From positions 1,180,329 through 1,244,328 of the forward strand of contig KV748226.1 in the NCBI GenBank assembly GCA_001692895.1: a DNA stretch of 64,000 bases, given 5' to 3'. The notes beneath the pieces were generated by a model. That model saw only the letters and a list, made by a program, of their open reading frames with translations. It searched no databases and had not been told where the DNA came from. A program made the position numbers and the translations under genes. Shown here piece by piece: positions 1 to 10,230 of this stretch. The stretch comes from Cenococcum geophilum 1.58. Lineage: Eukaryota > Ascomycota > Dothideomycetes > Gloniales > Gloniaceae. Each line of letters starts with the position of its first letter. Positions within the stretch are counted from its first letter, which is position 1.

Positions 1-2
1 AT

Positions 3-971
3 GGACTACCGACCTCATCTGATAGCACCCAGCCTCGTATAAAAACTGTTGCCATTGAAGGGCCATACGGCTGTATCCGCCCATTACAACAGTTTGAGAG
101 TGTTGTTTTTCTTGCTGGCAGTACTGGAGCAACCTTTACCGTCCCCTTACTCCGAGACATCGTTCAACGCTGGCGAGCACCTCCCTCTCAGAATCCTGGA
201 ATCTTCAGCACGCCAAAAGGCGCAGTAACGCGGCATGTCCGCTTCGTATGGGTAGTCAAATCCAGGGGTCAACTAGGCTGGTTCGCCGCCCAGCTCTCTA
301 GTATTTTCGGAGACATCCAAAACCTCCAATCCCAGGAGCGCCAAGTAGAAATAGACATGAGCATCTACGTGACATGCGACAGCTCCTTCACAGAGGAGCA
401 CAAATCACTCCTCTCATCCGTGACCGCGCCCACGCCGGCACCCACACAGCCCCAACACCGCGGCGCCGTGGAGATGAACAGCGAGGCATCGACGCTAGAC
501 GAGAAATCCGGACTCAAGAAGCTCTCAGAAAAATACTCGATCCACGAGTTCGACTCAGTCTCGGCCTCTCCCACGAAGCCGCCGCAGCCAAGCGCATACG
601 GCCCGGACGGCGAATGCTGCTGCAAGACGACGGTCGAGAGCGAAGATGACGTCGCGGCCGCCTGCGCCTGCGCCTGCGGTCCCTCCTCCACCGCTCGGCC
701 GCAGTCCACGCTGTCGTCCAGCACGTCCGCCGCCGTGAAGCCGATGCTGCATCCGCGGATTACGGTGATCAGCGGCCGCCCGCAGTGCCGCAGCATCATT
801 CGCAAGTCGCTGGAGCAGGCTCTGGGCGAGAGCGCGGTGGTGGTGTGCGGGCCGCAGGGGCTGGTCAGCGATATCAAGCAGGCCGTGGTTGCGCTGAGCG
901 ATGAGCGGGCGATCCATAAGGGAACGGGCGCGCAGGGGCTGTATCTCCATACTGAGACTTTTGGGTATTAA
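3..971 (+). CDS. Ferric-chelate reductase, C-terminal part (gene starts outside window)
   Basis: Frame 3 is open from the window edge to a TAA at 969-971, giving 322 residues of the NAD(P)H-binding half of a FRE-type ferric reductase, a plasma-membrane enzyme that moves electrons from NADPH via FAD and haem to extracellular Fe(III) or Cu(II). Seen: an EGPYG motif near residue 20, the nucleotide-binding stretch FLAGSTGATFTVPLL near 37-51, a CGPQGL motif near 282, and the typical family ending HKGTGAQG...FGY. A cysteine-rich insert (CCC, then CACAC) lies near residues 204-223. The haem-bearing membrane domain and the FAD motif must lie upstream of the window. No intron is needed in the visible part. 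The ATG at 357 is internal and not the start. Family assignment is firm; substrate preference cannot be told. Confidence 0.9.
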   Translation, partial: GLPTSSDSTQPRIKTVAIEGPYGCIRPLQQFESVVFLAGSTGATFTVPLLRDIVQRWRAPPSQNPGIFSTPKGAVTRHVRFVWVVKSRGQLGWFAAQLSSIFGDIQNLQSQERQVEIDMSIYVTCDSSFTEEHKSLLSSVTAPTPAPTQPQHRGAVEMNSEASTLDEKSGLKKLSEKYSIHEFDSVSASPTKPPQPSAYGPDGECCCKTTVESEDDVAAACACACGPSSTARPQSTLSSSTSAAVKPMLHPRITVISGRPQCRSIIRKSLEQALGESAVVVCGPQGLVSDIKQAVVALSDERAIHKGTGAQGLYLHTETFGY

Positions 972-1931
972 TCAGATTTGGATAGGTCTTTGGGAGGCGT
1001 TGGATTTTAGGATGGAAGGATGCATTGCAGGGCGTTTTGAGCGAATAATGGATGCTCGGATGGAGCTGGGAGGGGGTTGTAACGTCGTTTTTAGGGATGC
1101 GGGATAGTCTTCGTGGCTCCTAGAAATGAGCTTGATATTTTTAAAATTTTGTCAGGCACTTTTTGCGGGGCTTACTTTTAATTGTATGATATTGGGTATT
1201 AGCGAGATTTTCAGGTGTTGATCACGAGCGGCACAACCCGGAACAATCCCGCCACAGCAACTCTTGGCACGCAAGTATCCCGCGATGCTTATACACAACC
1301 TGAACAATTATTACAGAGCTTCACAAATGGCACAAGGCACGCGAAGCTGCCTGCAGCGTTATATGTCAGGTCGGTAAGTACAGCGTTGAGCGACCGAGAG
1401 GTTTTGTCAGCAGCCGGAGGCACGGGATGGGGGGCATCCGGACGCCATTAGCACTCTTGGCCCCTTCCGTTGGCCATAGCTCCCACGCCCTGGTGGCTTC
1501 ATCTAACCATCCACGATCATCCCATCAGCAACTTGTGCTTAGAAATTGGGAAGGCGTTGGATTATAAGCCACTGAGATTCTGCCTCGACGGCAAGGATAT
1601 AAGACGAGAAGGGACACAGAGGGCACACAGAAGGCACACGGAAGGCACACAGCAGGCACACAGAAAGCACACAGAAGGCACAGAAAGCACACAGAAAGCA
1701 GGATCTGCAACTAGGGTCAAGGCACGCCTGAAATTCTGATTCCAATATTGAGCAGGACCCAGTTGTACAACACCACCCTATCCCGTCTCATTACATCCTT
1801 CTTACTCGTCCTTAAATCCTTACATCCTCCCAACACCGCTTCCCAAATCCTCGACCTCGACCTCAGCCTCCCTCCCTCTATCCAACTTCACCTTCCAACC
1901 GTCCGTCTAACCCCCTCCCACCACAACCACA
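972..1931. other. Intergenic, ferric reductase 3' flank and flavoprotein promoter
   Basis: No convincing gene. It holds an AT-rich stretch at 1130-1200, a short tandem repeat at 1615-1705 and, from about 1745 to 1931, a pyrimidine-rich tract (CCTCC, CCCTCC, ACCACAACCACA) of the kind found upstream of fungal start codons. Small frames here overlap on both strands and lack conserved features. Confidence 0.6.
1615..1705. repeat. Minisatellite of about 11 bp
   Basis: Imperfect tandem copies of a unit like GGCACACAGAA (variants GGCACACGGAA, AGCACACAGAA), about eight copies, in the promoter region of the downstream flavoprotein gene. It could vary in length between isolates. No coding role is apparent. 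Confidence 0.8.
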
Positions 1932-3140
1932 ATGCCTCAGGAAACCATCCTCATCCTCGGCGCCTCCTTCGCTGGCCTGGGCGCCGCCCACTACATCCTT
2001 AAACACATCCTCCCCGCGCTGCCCAAATCCGGCGACACAACCTACACCGTAACGCTCGTCAACCCCTCCACCGACTTCTACTGGCGCATCGCGGGCCCCC
2101 GGGCCACCGTGTCCAAAGCGCTCATGCCGCCGGCCAAATACCTGTACCCGATCGCGCCCGGCTTCGCCTCCTATCCGAAAGACAGCTTCACCTTCATCCA
2201 AGGCACGGCGACGGCGCTCTCCACCTCCTCCCGCACCGCCACCATCACCCTCGCCGACGGCAGCACCACCAGCATCCCCTACCACGCGCTTATCATCGCC
2301 ACCGGCACCAACACCCCCGCGCCTCAGCTCTCGCAGCACACCACCACGGCCGCCCTCACGGCCGCCCTCGACGACTTCCAGGCCGCGCTCCCCAAAGCGA
2401 CCAGCGTCATCGTAGCAGGCGGCGGCCCCGTCGGCGTCGAGACCGCCGGCGAGATCGGCGAGTTCCTGAACGGGACCCCCGGCTTCTTCGGCACCAAGCC
2501 CGCGCACCCAAAGGCCAAAGTAACGCTCATATCCGGCGACAAGAAGCTCCTCCCGGTGCTGCGCCCCGCGATCGCGCTGACGGCGGAGAAGTACCTCGCG
2601 CGCGTCGGCGTCGACGTCGTCTACGACGTGCGCGTCACGTCGGCGGCAGCAGAGGCGAAGGCCGGGCAGACGGCCGTCACGCTCGCGGACGGCTCCGTGC
2701 GCAGCGCCGATCTGTATGTCGATGCGACGGGCGTGCGGCCGAATACCGCGTTTTTGTCTAGCGACCTCGTCAACGAGCGCGGGTTCGTGGTGTGTGATCC
2801 TGCGACGTTGCGCGTCGATGCTGCTGGCCCCCGCGTCTATGTCGTCGGGGATGCCGGGTCGTACACCCGCGGTGGCGTTATGGATCTGGATAATGCGCTG
2901 CCGGTTGTTATGACGAATTTGAAGAAGGATTTGACGGGCGGGAGTGGGCCGGATCGGACCTATACGCCGAATAATTCGGAGCAGCAGATTGTTCCTGTGG
3001 GCAGGGGCAAGGGCGTTGGTGCGTTTGGCGGGTGGCGGGTCCCGAGTTGGTTTGTGTGGATGATTAAGGGGCGCGATTATTTGTCTAGTATGGCGCCGGA
3101 TATTGTGAGTGGGAAGAAGTGGGCTAAGGAGAGCAAGTAG
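1932..3140 (+). CDS. AIF/FSP1-like FAD-dependent NAD(P)H oxidoreductase
   Basis: A 402-residue intronless protein of the pyridine nucleotide-disulphide reductase superfamily, closest in layout to AMID/FSP1 (AIFM2) and fungal AIF-like proteins. These are FAD enzymes that oxidise NAD(P)H, often to reduce quinones, and some are linked to oxidative stress or cell death. Seen: an N-terminal FAD-binding fold with GASFAGLGAA at residues 10-19, an IIATGTN motif near 119-125, a central NAD(P)-binding GGGPVGVETAGE at about 162-173, ATGVRPN near 266, and the second FAD motif YVVGDAGS near 303-310. No redox-active CxxxxC is seen, which fits AIF-like rather than disulphide-reductase members. The ATG at 1932 lies in a good AACCACA context. 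No signal peptide; the C-terminal WFVWMIKGRDYL stretch may be a membrane-contact segment. GC-rich codon use argues for a housekeeping gene not altered by RIP. Confidence 0.9.
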   Translation: MPQETILILGASFAGLGAAHYILKHILPALPKSGDTTYTVTLVNPSTDFYWRIAGPRATVSKALMPPAKYLYPIAPGFASYPKDSFTFIQGTATALSTSSRTATITLADGSTTSIPYHALIIATGTNTPAPQLSQHTTTAALTAALDDFQAALPKATSVIVAGGGPVGVETAGEIGEFLNGTPGFFGTKPAHPKAKVTLISGDKKLLPVLRPAIALTAEKYLARVGVDVVYDVRVTSAAAEAKAGQTAVTLADGSVRSADLYVDATGVRPNTAFLSSDLVNERGFVVCDPATLRVDAAGPRVYVVGDAGSYTRGGVMDLDNALPVVMTNLKKDLTGGSGPDRTYTPNNSEQQIVPVGRGKGVGAFGGWRVPSWFVWMIKGRDYLSSMAPDIVSGKKWAKESK

Positions 3141-4064
3141 AAGGGGGTTCAGGAGAAGACGGGAGTTCAAGGGGGGAAGTAAGGAGTCTACAATAAGAGT
3201 AGATCTGGGGAAAGAGCTAGAGGAGTTGGTGGGTATGGGAGTAATGTTAAGATATGGGAGAGTTGGTGGTGTTAGTGTCGGAGATATGTCTGGATGTGGA
3301 TGCTATACCCAGCGGTGAGCGTACGGAGACTGGAAGGCCATACCCTAGCCTCTTCTCAGGCTTTTAATTCCCTCCTTTCTCTTTTTCTTTCGTTTAGCTA
3401 GTCTCACGTTTCTCGATCCTGTCTTTTCTTTTTGCATTGGACTTTTGACTATGCAGCTGATTATGCATGGCGGGAGTGTGGTGTAGATGTTAGAAGCGTG
3501 GTAGAAAATAGATGCTATTCCTGATTTTGAGGTTTGATGGAGAAGGAGATTAGAATGACTGGTTTACATTTGTGAGAACCAAAAACAGCAGCAGGTTGAT
3601 TCCACCATGCTCGCAAGACAGATGATTGTTGTCGTAGCATGGCTCTGCCGTGAGATGAGGATCTTGAGATTTCCCCGGTCCTCTAGTAGAACGTTTACCG
3701 TGAAGGTGCAAGCCAACATGCATGGAAGTGTAAGCAAGTATCGCTGAGCAGGCCAAGAACGAGCCAAGAGCAATAACGACCATCAATGTCACGAGGCTGG
3801 ATGCGGGATGTTGAACACAGCAGATACAGGAGCAGTCAAGCAAGGCCACAGACAATCGAACTTGTCTCGAACGCCCGTCCGATTCCTTATTGCAATTCCG
3901 AGTACAGACAAATCCTTCGCTACCAACCGAAAAGAATAGGTACAACAAGACCGCGAGCACTCCGCCCCATAATGCTGCAACCCCTGCCTAACCATCAACG
4001 CATGTAGCGGGCATATAAAAGCTGCTGCCGCCGCTGCCTCCCTTCTCTTAAATCTGACGATGCT
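3141..4064. other. Convergent intergenic region
   Basis: Lies between the 3' ends of the flavoprotein gene (+) and egd1 (-). It has pyrimidine-rich and T-rich stretches near 3360-3430 that suit transcript ends. A 136-codon minus frame at 3550-3960 starts at GTG and shows no family motif, so I do not call a gene. Confidence 0.5.
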
Positions 4065-4993
4065 TTACTCGACATCACCCTTCGACTCAAAGTTCTCGCC
4101 AGCAACTAGGTCAGGGATGTCGTCATCATCTTCATCCTCCTTCTTGTCATCCTCACCCTTCTCCTTCTGCATACTTTGGTAGCTCTCGGCTAGCTTGCGG
4201 AGCGAGGCGAGCGAGTCCGGCCCGAGCTGGTTCAGGATGCCAGGGACGAGCTCTGTCAGCTCTTTGTCTTCACCCGCGCCGTAGATGGCGAAGGTGTTTG
4301 CGGGAACCGAGGCGTGGACTGTAGGTGAGATAGCGGTTAGTGGGTAGTTTAGAAGAGATTGAGGTAAGGATGCAAATGTCGAGCAAAGCGGAGTTATGTC
4401 ATGGCCATCCACACACTCCTAGCCCCAAGAAAAGTACAAATTTCGCAGTGGGAGTTCGAATTCTGCGTGGATGTGGCAGAGAAACAAGTGTGATGAGATG
4501 GAAGAGAAAACTCACCCTTCGGCGCTGAGAAATGAATGACGTTCCCATCACTCTTGAACATGTTGACCTCCTCAATGGCCTGGATAGGCTGGACGTTTAG
4601 CTTCTTCAGCGACGTCTGCAGCTTCTTATCGTCGGTGCCGGCGCTCTTGTGCACCTTCTTGACTTTCCGGCGCGGGGTTCCTTTGCCGCTACAATCACGA
4701 TGCCCAGTCAGCCTCACAGTCCATAACAAACCCTATTTCCACATATTCCCCTCAATGGTATCTCCATACAACTCCAATCTACTGGGAAGGGTTTTTTCTG
4801 GGGTTGGTGGGGCTGGAAATGCTAGAAATAGAGGAATTGCTTACCCTGTGCACAAAAGATCCTGTTAGCAACCTATCCCTGGTCATAGCTCTGTTCAAAG
4901 GCCGGAAGAAAACCCAATGGAACGGGGTAAAGCATTGCAGAACTCACCAATACGCACCGATGCCTGCATCCGCGCCAGCTTCGCCTGATCCAT
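4065..4993 (-). CDS. egd1: Nascent polypeptide-associated complex subunit beta (BTF3/EGD1)
   Basis: The beta subunit of NAC, the ribosome-bound heterodimer that shields new chains at the exit tunnel and guides targeting. Exons on the minus strand: 4993-4948, 4845 (one base), 4688-4516, 4318-4065; total 474 nt, 157 residues. Seen: start [10 protein letters not shown], the ribosome-binding RRKVKK motif, the NAC core ([14 protein letters not shown], then [17 protein letters not shown]), [13 protein letters not shown], and an acidic tail with DDDDIPDL. Introns: 4846-4947 (GTGAGT...CACAG, branch CTAAC), 4689-4844 (GTAAGC...GTAG) and 4319-4515 (GTGAGT...ACAG, branch CTAAC). Without the single base at 4845 the conserved IGGKGTPRR junction loses frame. 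A 5'UTR intron is likely at 5054-5133. Length is normal for the family. Confidence 0.95.
4845..4845 (-). other. egd1: Putative one-nucleotide exon of egd1
   Basis: On the minus strand the text reads CACAG-G-GTAAGC: an acceptor AG at 4847-4846, one G at 4845, and a donor GT at 4844-4843. Exon 1 ends in phase at ATT-G (4948) and the next exon starts C-GGC (4688). Only with this extra G does the codon GGC form and the conserved IGGKGTPRR stretch appear. Skipping it leaves the frame one base short. It may equally be seen as a recursive splice site. Confidence 0.8.
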
Positions 4994-5053
4994 ATTTGCG
5001 GTGTGGAGAGAAAGGTGAAAAAGCTACGGGATTAAGACCTGGTCATGCGGCTG

Positions 5054-5133
5054 CTGTTAGTCTTGGACTCGAGCTTTATCTTGGGGGCGGGATTAGGTTG
5101 GTATAGTGTAGGAGATGGGGGCGGAGGCAGTAC
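5054..5133 (-). other. Candidate 5'UTR intron of egd1
   Basis: The minus strand has a donor-like AAAG/GTACTG at 5133 and a GACTAACAG acceptor ending at 5054, 80 nt apart, upstream of the egd1 ATG at 4993. The combined branch and acceptor is a good fungal match. Inference only; transcript evidence is needed. Confidence 0.4.
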
Positions 5134-6181
5134 CTTTGGTGATGTGTAGGTAGCTATGTGAGGTGAAGTTGTCTTGATGGTGATGGGCTCGGCTTCCTCG
5201 GCGCAGTGTCCAATGTTCGATCTGTGTGGCCTCGCTAAAAATTTTGGCCGAAAATTGAGATGGAACTGCGAAGTAACTGGAATGTGAGGAGAATACTATC
5301 GAAGATGTAAATGTTTTGATTTTTTGCAGTGGGCTTCCGAGATTTTTCTTGATAGAATTCGTATTGTAGTCATTTCTTCACAATCCGCTCATCTCCTTGC
5401 GTCGAACGAATACAAAGCTGTTTCGAGACAACACATAGCCATGCCTCTATATCAGATCTTTAGCAGTCTTACTTGACGGAGCAGTGACGTACCCATGATT
5501 ATTTCGGCCTTAATATGAAGACTATAACAATTATTTCTGGGAGAAGACTGTAGTTGAGAAGGACCATAGTGGTGACATCTTAGTGGAATGGTGCTAGTTA
5601 AGTGCTCTCTGATATTCATCACGACTGGAATACAGCTCGTAAACAGCAGTAAACCAGAAGACAGGACAAGGTGGCTCGTTGTATTGATTTATGACGATGT
5701 GCTTATTCCTAAATTCATGATAAATTACAAAATATTCATTCTCTAACGCATAGGCTCTTTTTGTCCATCTTTACGTAGCCCAATACCAAACGCAAGGAAT
5801 TACCACCGCCTTCTTTCTGCCCCCATGCATAACCTTGAAGCTTCCTATCTCACTTCGGAAAAGACTTCGAAAAGAATCTCGGATACAAAAGCTGAAACCA
5901 GTCTGACTTGACAGCCTCTAGATGTAATATCCTCTCCACGAAAACCCGCCAGTACGGTAGAGAATGAAACCAGGGATTAAGCAAGCCAAGAACGTGAGCA
6001 ATATGGGTGAAAGGAGATCCCAGTTAGGACTGACCTCCTGACCTGCTATGAATACTTGCAGCATCCCGAAAGCCATATCACCTTACTTCTCCAGCGTGCT
6101 AATTCGAGTACCCTCAAGCTGGGAGAACGCACCTATTCCTTACCCGAATCTAACCACGCAGAACCGCTGTATACTGCTCCG
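5134..6181. other. Intergenic, upstream of egd1
   Basis: Holds the presumed egd1 promoter (about 5134-5400). From 5400 to 6180 I see no gene, RNA or repeat that can be supported. Confidence 0.5.
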
Positions 6182-6604
6182 CTAGTGCCGTACCCAGCGG
6201 CGGTGCCCGCTCCCGAGCCTCTGAGTCCAGATCTCCGCACCGAGGAGCCTGCTTAAGGCTCCTAGTAGCGAAGGGGAGGAGGACTGGACGCTTAGGCGCA
6301 GGCTCGAGCTCAGGTTCAGGCTCAGGTGACGTGTGACGGCGTGGTGAGCTGGCGCGTGGCTTCCTCCGACGGGACTATATCCTCGTCCCCCAAATCGGTG
6401 GATTCGAGAACTAGAGATAGATGCCAGGACGCGATTTCTAGTTGCAGCGCATGCCAGGCCGGGAGGTGAGGCGTGTCGGTGTTTGCTGGGCCAGTTGGAC
6501 GAGGGCTTTTGAGCATATTGGGGTGGGGGAGAGGAGGTGCGGAGCTGGGTCAGCTCGGTTTGGAGCGTGAGGAGGGGGTCTGAGGAAACTTTCGAGCGAG
6601 GCAT
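6182..6604 (-). pseudogene. Possible decayed small gene, unknown
   Basis: A 140-codon minus frame starting MPRSKVSSDPLLTLQTELTQ at 6604. From about 6520 the neighbouring frame becomes more protein-like (a helix-like stretch containing WHALQLEIASWHLSLVLEST, then acidic) and stops near 6320. A third frame then gives a PEPEPELEP run. This switching suggests one reading frame broken by small indels, or introns I cannot place. No family is recognised. It may equally be non-coding. Confidence 0.25.
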
Positions 6605-6889
6605 TCTAGGTTTAGAGATGGGTGTATGGTTTGTGTTGGCTGGAGAGTGAGGGTGCGTGAGAAGCGCTTCTTGGGTGTGGAGCTGCGGTTACGGATTATT
6701 TGCTGGAGATGATGGGATGGGAGTTTATTAGAATCGTGAGGAATACCTGTTGATGTTGAACGATAGAGTGAAAATAAAATAGAAGATAGATGCTTTGGCA
6801 ATCTATTAATGTCTTTCTTGACATCAGTGATCGTGAAAACCTAGCACTTCAACTACACTTGCAGTTTCCTAGACTTAAAAGAAACACGC

Positions 6890-7960
6890 TCATCCCACCT
6901 CCTGATCCCATTCCTTCTCTTGCCCCCTCTCACGGTGGCACCTCCTTACCCTCCCAGTCTCAGCACCTCTCCTCCCCTCCACCCCTGTCTCCTTCACAGC
7001 CTGCACCAGCCTCTCAGCAACCCACTCCCTCTCAAACAACTTCCCTTTCCTCACTCCCCCATAACTCCTTACTTAACCCCGCCCTCACCGTTCTAAGGTG
7101 CAACCCTACCGCGACCGCATTCCCACCCGCCGCGTCCCGCAGTTGTCGAAAGTCCTGACAACCCGGTTCACAGCAGCCTTGGACGCCCGGTAGCTGTACT
7201 AGCCGCCGAGGCGGTTATCGGCGATGCTGCCGACGCGCGCCGACATGAGCGCCGTCGTCGCGACAGCCGGAAGACCGTGCAACGCATTAGCCCGTCCGCC
7301 ACACGCTCGCCCGCGGACGAGGAGAGGGAGAAGAATAAAAGGAAGAAGGCAGGGGCATGCGGGAGCGCTTCCGCGGAGGAAGGGCGCGAAGTGCTTGAGC
7401 ACAGGGGGCCGAGCGCGTTGGTGCGGAGGGTCAGCAGGGCGTTGTCGGCGTCGATCTGGGCGGGCGACTTCTCCGGGAATAGCACGCCTGGGAGGACGAA
7501 GGCGAGGTGGAGATGATGGGGCGGTGTCGGGAAGACATCCGCGCGCGCAGCGGCCGCATCGGCAATGGAGGCTTCATCTAGAATGCGGCGTGAGCCATGA
7601 ACAGTGTTTTAGAAAATACGACAATTAAAGTGCCAGAGCGGGTGCTGAAACAGAGCGAGGGCGCAGTGATACATGGCGCGTGTGGATGGGTTTCAATACA
7701 GTTGCAAACAGTCTCTGGGGCAAGTAGTGGAAGCATTGGAAGGCTGGTGGAATAAGTGAGGCGGGGCTTGGCGCTACTGGAGCTTCGACTCGGAGCCCTC
7801 TCTGGAGGTTTCGCACCTTGAACATCGAGCCTCAGCACGTGCAATCTGCTCGTCGATGCTTGAGGCTCTGTCCGTGCGGTTGCAACTATGGGCGCGTGGG
7901 TGTTTTGGAGCAGGTGCCGTGCTAGCACGAAGTCAGTGCCCCGTGTAACCAGGCACCAGG
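6890..7960 (-). pseudogene. Decayed short-chain dehydrogenase/reductase (SDR) gene
   Basis: Pieces of a classical SDR appear in order on the minus strand but in different frames. Near 7925-7830: LARHLLQNTHAPIVATART followed by LHVLRLDVQ, the Rossmann beta2/beta3 region. Near 7485-7430: LFPEKSPAQIDADNALLTLR then TNALGPL, the NxxG-like part of C-factor-type SDRs. Near 7230-7150: SARVGSIADNRLGG, a TAG, then YSYRASKAAVNRVVRTF, which holds the catalytic YxxxK. The TAG sits where relatives have Trp, so TGG to TAG is likely. The TGxxxGIG cofactor loop is no longer readable and several frameshifts separate the blocks. The C-terminal remnant ends at a TGA near 6890. The host lineage once had a functional cytosolic oxidoreductase here; intact paralogues are to be expected elsewhere. 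Confidence 0.7.
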
Positions 7961-8645
7961 GACGCTGGAATGCGGATGCGCAAGTCGTGGGTGGTGAGTA
8001 TGCCTAGGGTGGTGAGGATGGTGAGGGTGCTGGGGCATTGTTGTGAAAGATTGATGGGAGATTATGAAAGTCACATGTTGACGATCGGCGGCTGAGATCT
8101 GGAGGATTCATGATGCCTGCATTTCTGCGGGAGATCGGCGCTGGGTCAGCCCTGGAAGGAAGACATGGCTGTGCGATTCGAGTTTCGTTCTTTACAAAAC
8201 ATTATGCTAATAAAGTCTTGGGAGCTATAGCTACCGTTACCGTTACAGCTACAAGCTGTAATACAATTATGCCCACTAAAGCAATCTTCCAATCCTATTC
8301 ATCCCTTTCCCAGTCGTTCCACATAGCATGCACTGCCCAATATCCTGACATTTATAAAAAATTTCCCCAAAAGCTTCCATCTTCCCAGTTCGTTTGCCTG
8401 CAAGACCGTAGCATAGCTGATGTCTGAATTGAACGAAAATGAAAGTTACGGCTCTCCTCATAGGAGCGATTCTGGTGATCATTGCCCAAACATTCTTGGG
8501 ACACAGCAAATTAACCAGTGTAAACAAGAGCAGGGTATATAGCGACCTAAAAATTTACCAAAGAAAATCCCATGCGAGCCAGCGAATCTGGATTTTGTCA
8601 CCACCGGGCCGGTGGTCAGACGAAGATGGAAAGGTATCGAGTAGA
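7961..8645. other. Intergenic between SDR relic and rax1-like gene
   Basis: No firm gene. The minus strand at 8530-8640 could hold a last small exon of the neighbouring RGS gene: a donor-like G/GTAACT near 8660 and an acceptor TTTTTAG near 8547 would replace its last two residues with about 20 others. I treat that as an alternative only. Confidence 0.4.
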
Positions 8646-10230
8646 TTAGAAGAAGTTACCCTTAGGGAATGCACAAAAGATTCCAACCGAAACGGCTGAA
8701 ATGATAAAGGCGCCGAGAATTGCTTGTAGGAAAATGGTGTCCTGGATCTGGCGAAGAGCAGGTTCCTGGATCCACACTTCGCGATCGAATACTTTGCGGA
8801 CGATATTGCGTTTCTCGTATTTTGCGACCCAAGGTTCATCCTCCCAACTATTGCCCGAATTTCCAGAAGCAAGACTGGTGAGCGAGTCGGTCTTCGCATC
8901 GAAACCACTAGGTTCATCATCGGAACCAAACAACTCCCATGGTCGGAGGTGACGGTGATGCATACCGTGGAGGACCTAACCAGTTAGCGAAATGGTTCAG
9001 TACTCATGGAAAAACTCAGTACTCACAACACACATGCCTTTCCACGCAGCAATAAGAGTTGCAATGCCAATGAAGAATCCAATGAACGACAGCACTCTCC
9101 ACGCACGTCCAGCGTTGCTGAGGGTTATCAGGATTGCTGCGATGATGCCGCCAACAATACCGCCAACACCAAGACCGCGAGCGAAGATCACACGTGGGCG
9201 ATTGCCGTTGCAAATCGTCCATCGAATGAAATTGGGGTGCGCTTGGCATCTCAGGGACCACTCAACAGTCGTGATGACATCCCTAAACGCGGATGGGTGA
9301 GTCGTGTGTTGAAGAGCATGGAGAAGAGTAGTTCTCTCCCTCGACGAGAGATTAAGCTGGCGAGCACCTCCATCCGCAATATAAATGGAGATGATTCTCG
9401 AAATTTCTTCACGGTACGGCTGGACAGTAACTAGTACAGTCAGTAAAAATCAATGATAAACGGTGTAAAGTAGGTCTTACGTGGTTTCCACTTCAATCCT
9501 GCATTCTCAAAAGCACCTTCGGCCCTCCCTTGGTGATCTACTTTACTGCCCGCAATGCTTTCATATTCTGAAGCTTCCACGGAAGATACATCTCTCTTGC
9601 CTTCTCCAGGAGTTCCAGGTGGCGTGTAGAAGGGATTGACCTTCTCTGCCTCAGTGACCCTTGGCTCATTAGCGAAGTCGGTGCCCTTGAAAGCAGCAGC
9701 GGCTTCTGGAGGTACAACTTTCTGTCGAACATGAACCTGGGCAGCCATGGCCTCGGCCTCGGCTTTTTCCACAGTCCATTCCGGAGACAATGCCTTCTCG
9801 TTGGCAGGAAGCCCGTCGAAGCGGTTGACGTAATCGCGATACCAAAGAAAGAATTGAAGATTTTCAGCAGACAGCTCGATGTACTTCAGGTAGTTCATGA
9901 AGTCTCTGACTGTGCACGGCTAAAAAGATACAAAAGTCAGTGGTTTTCTTATAACGCACAGAGGAAGTCGCCCGGGTTCTAGTGTACCATGGCAGAAGCA
10001 ATAGTAGGTGGTGTAGATGTATGCAACTTAAAATGCAGAATGTAACTTACAGGGCAAACACCACCAGCGATGATTCGGTCAAACGACAGTGCCTCCGGAA
10101 TGCCATGAGACATCCCAGAGCTTCCAGATGTGACCGACTCATCGATGGATCTCTGCCTCTCCTCTCCGGACATGGAGTTACGAGGAGAAGACACCATTGA
10201 GGGCCGGCGGTAGGTGAGTGAGTAAACCAT
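8646..10230 (-). CDS. rax1: RGS-domain membrane protein, Rax1-like
   Basis: Exons on the minus strand: 10230-10051, 9919-9481, 9430-9027, 8975-8646; introns of 131, 50 and 51 nt, all GT-AG, total 1353 nt, 450 residues. The N-terminal half is a split RGS domain: PCTVRDFMNYLKYIELSAEN with LQFFLWYRDYVNRF near residues 61-94, and the closing helices HPSAFRDVITTV near 241-252. RGS domains speed GTP hydrolysis by G-alpha subunits. Three hydrophobic segments follow near 292-310, 318-341 and 420-442. An RGS domain plus three C-terminal membrane spans is the layout of yeast Rax1 (bud-site selection) and of related Aspergillus RGS proteins. The chosen start CACCATGG at 10230 has strong context. The TAA after PKGNFF may be an intron read-through, so the last residues are uncertain. 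Orthology to Rax1 is inferred from layout and length, not from a search. Confidence 0.78.

Noticed and set aside
1878..3170. 430-codon minus frame opposite the flavoprotein gene
   Set aside because: Low-complexity Arg/Gly/Ala-rich text caused by GC-rich codons of the real gene on the plus strand.
3550..3960. 136-codon minus frame with a hydrophobic start
   Set aside because: Starts at GTG, no family motif, overlaps other short frames and lies between convergent gene ends.
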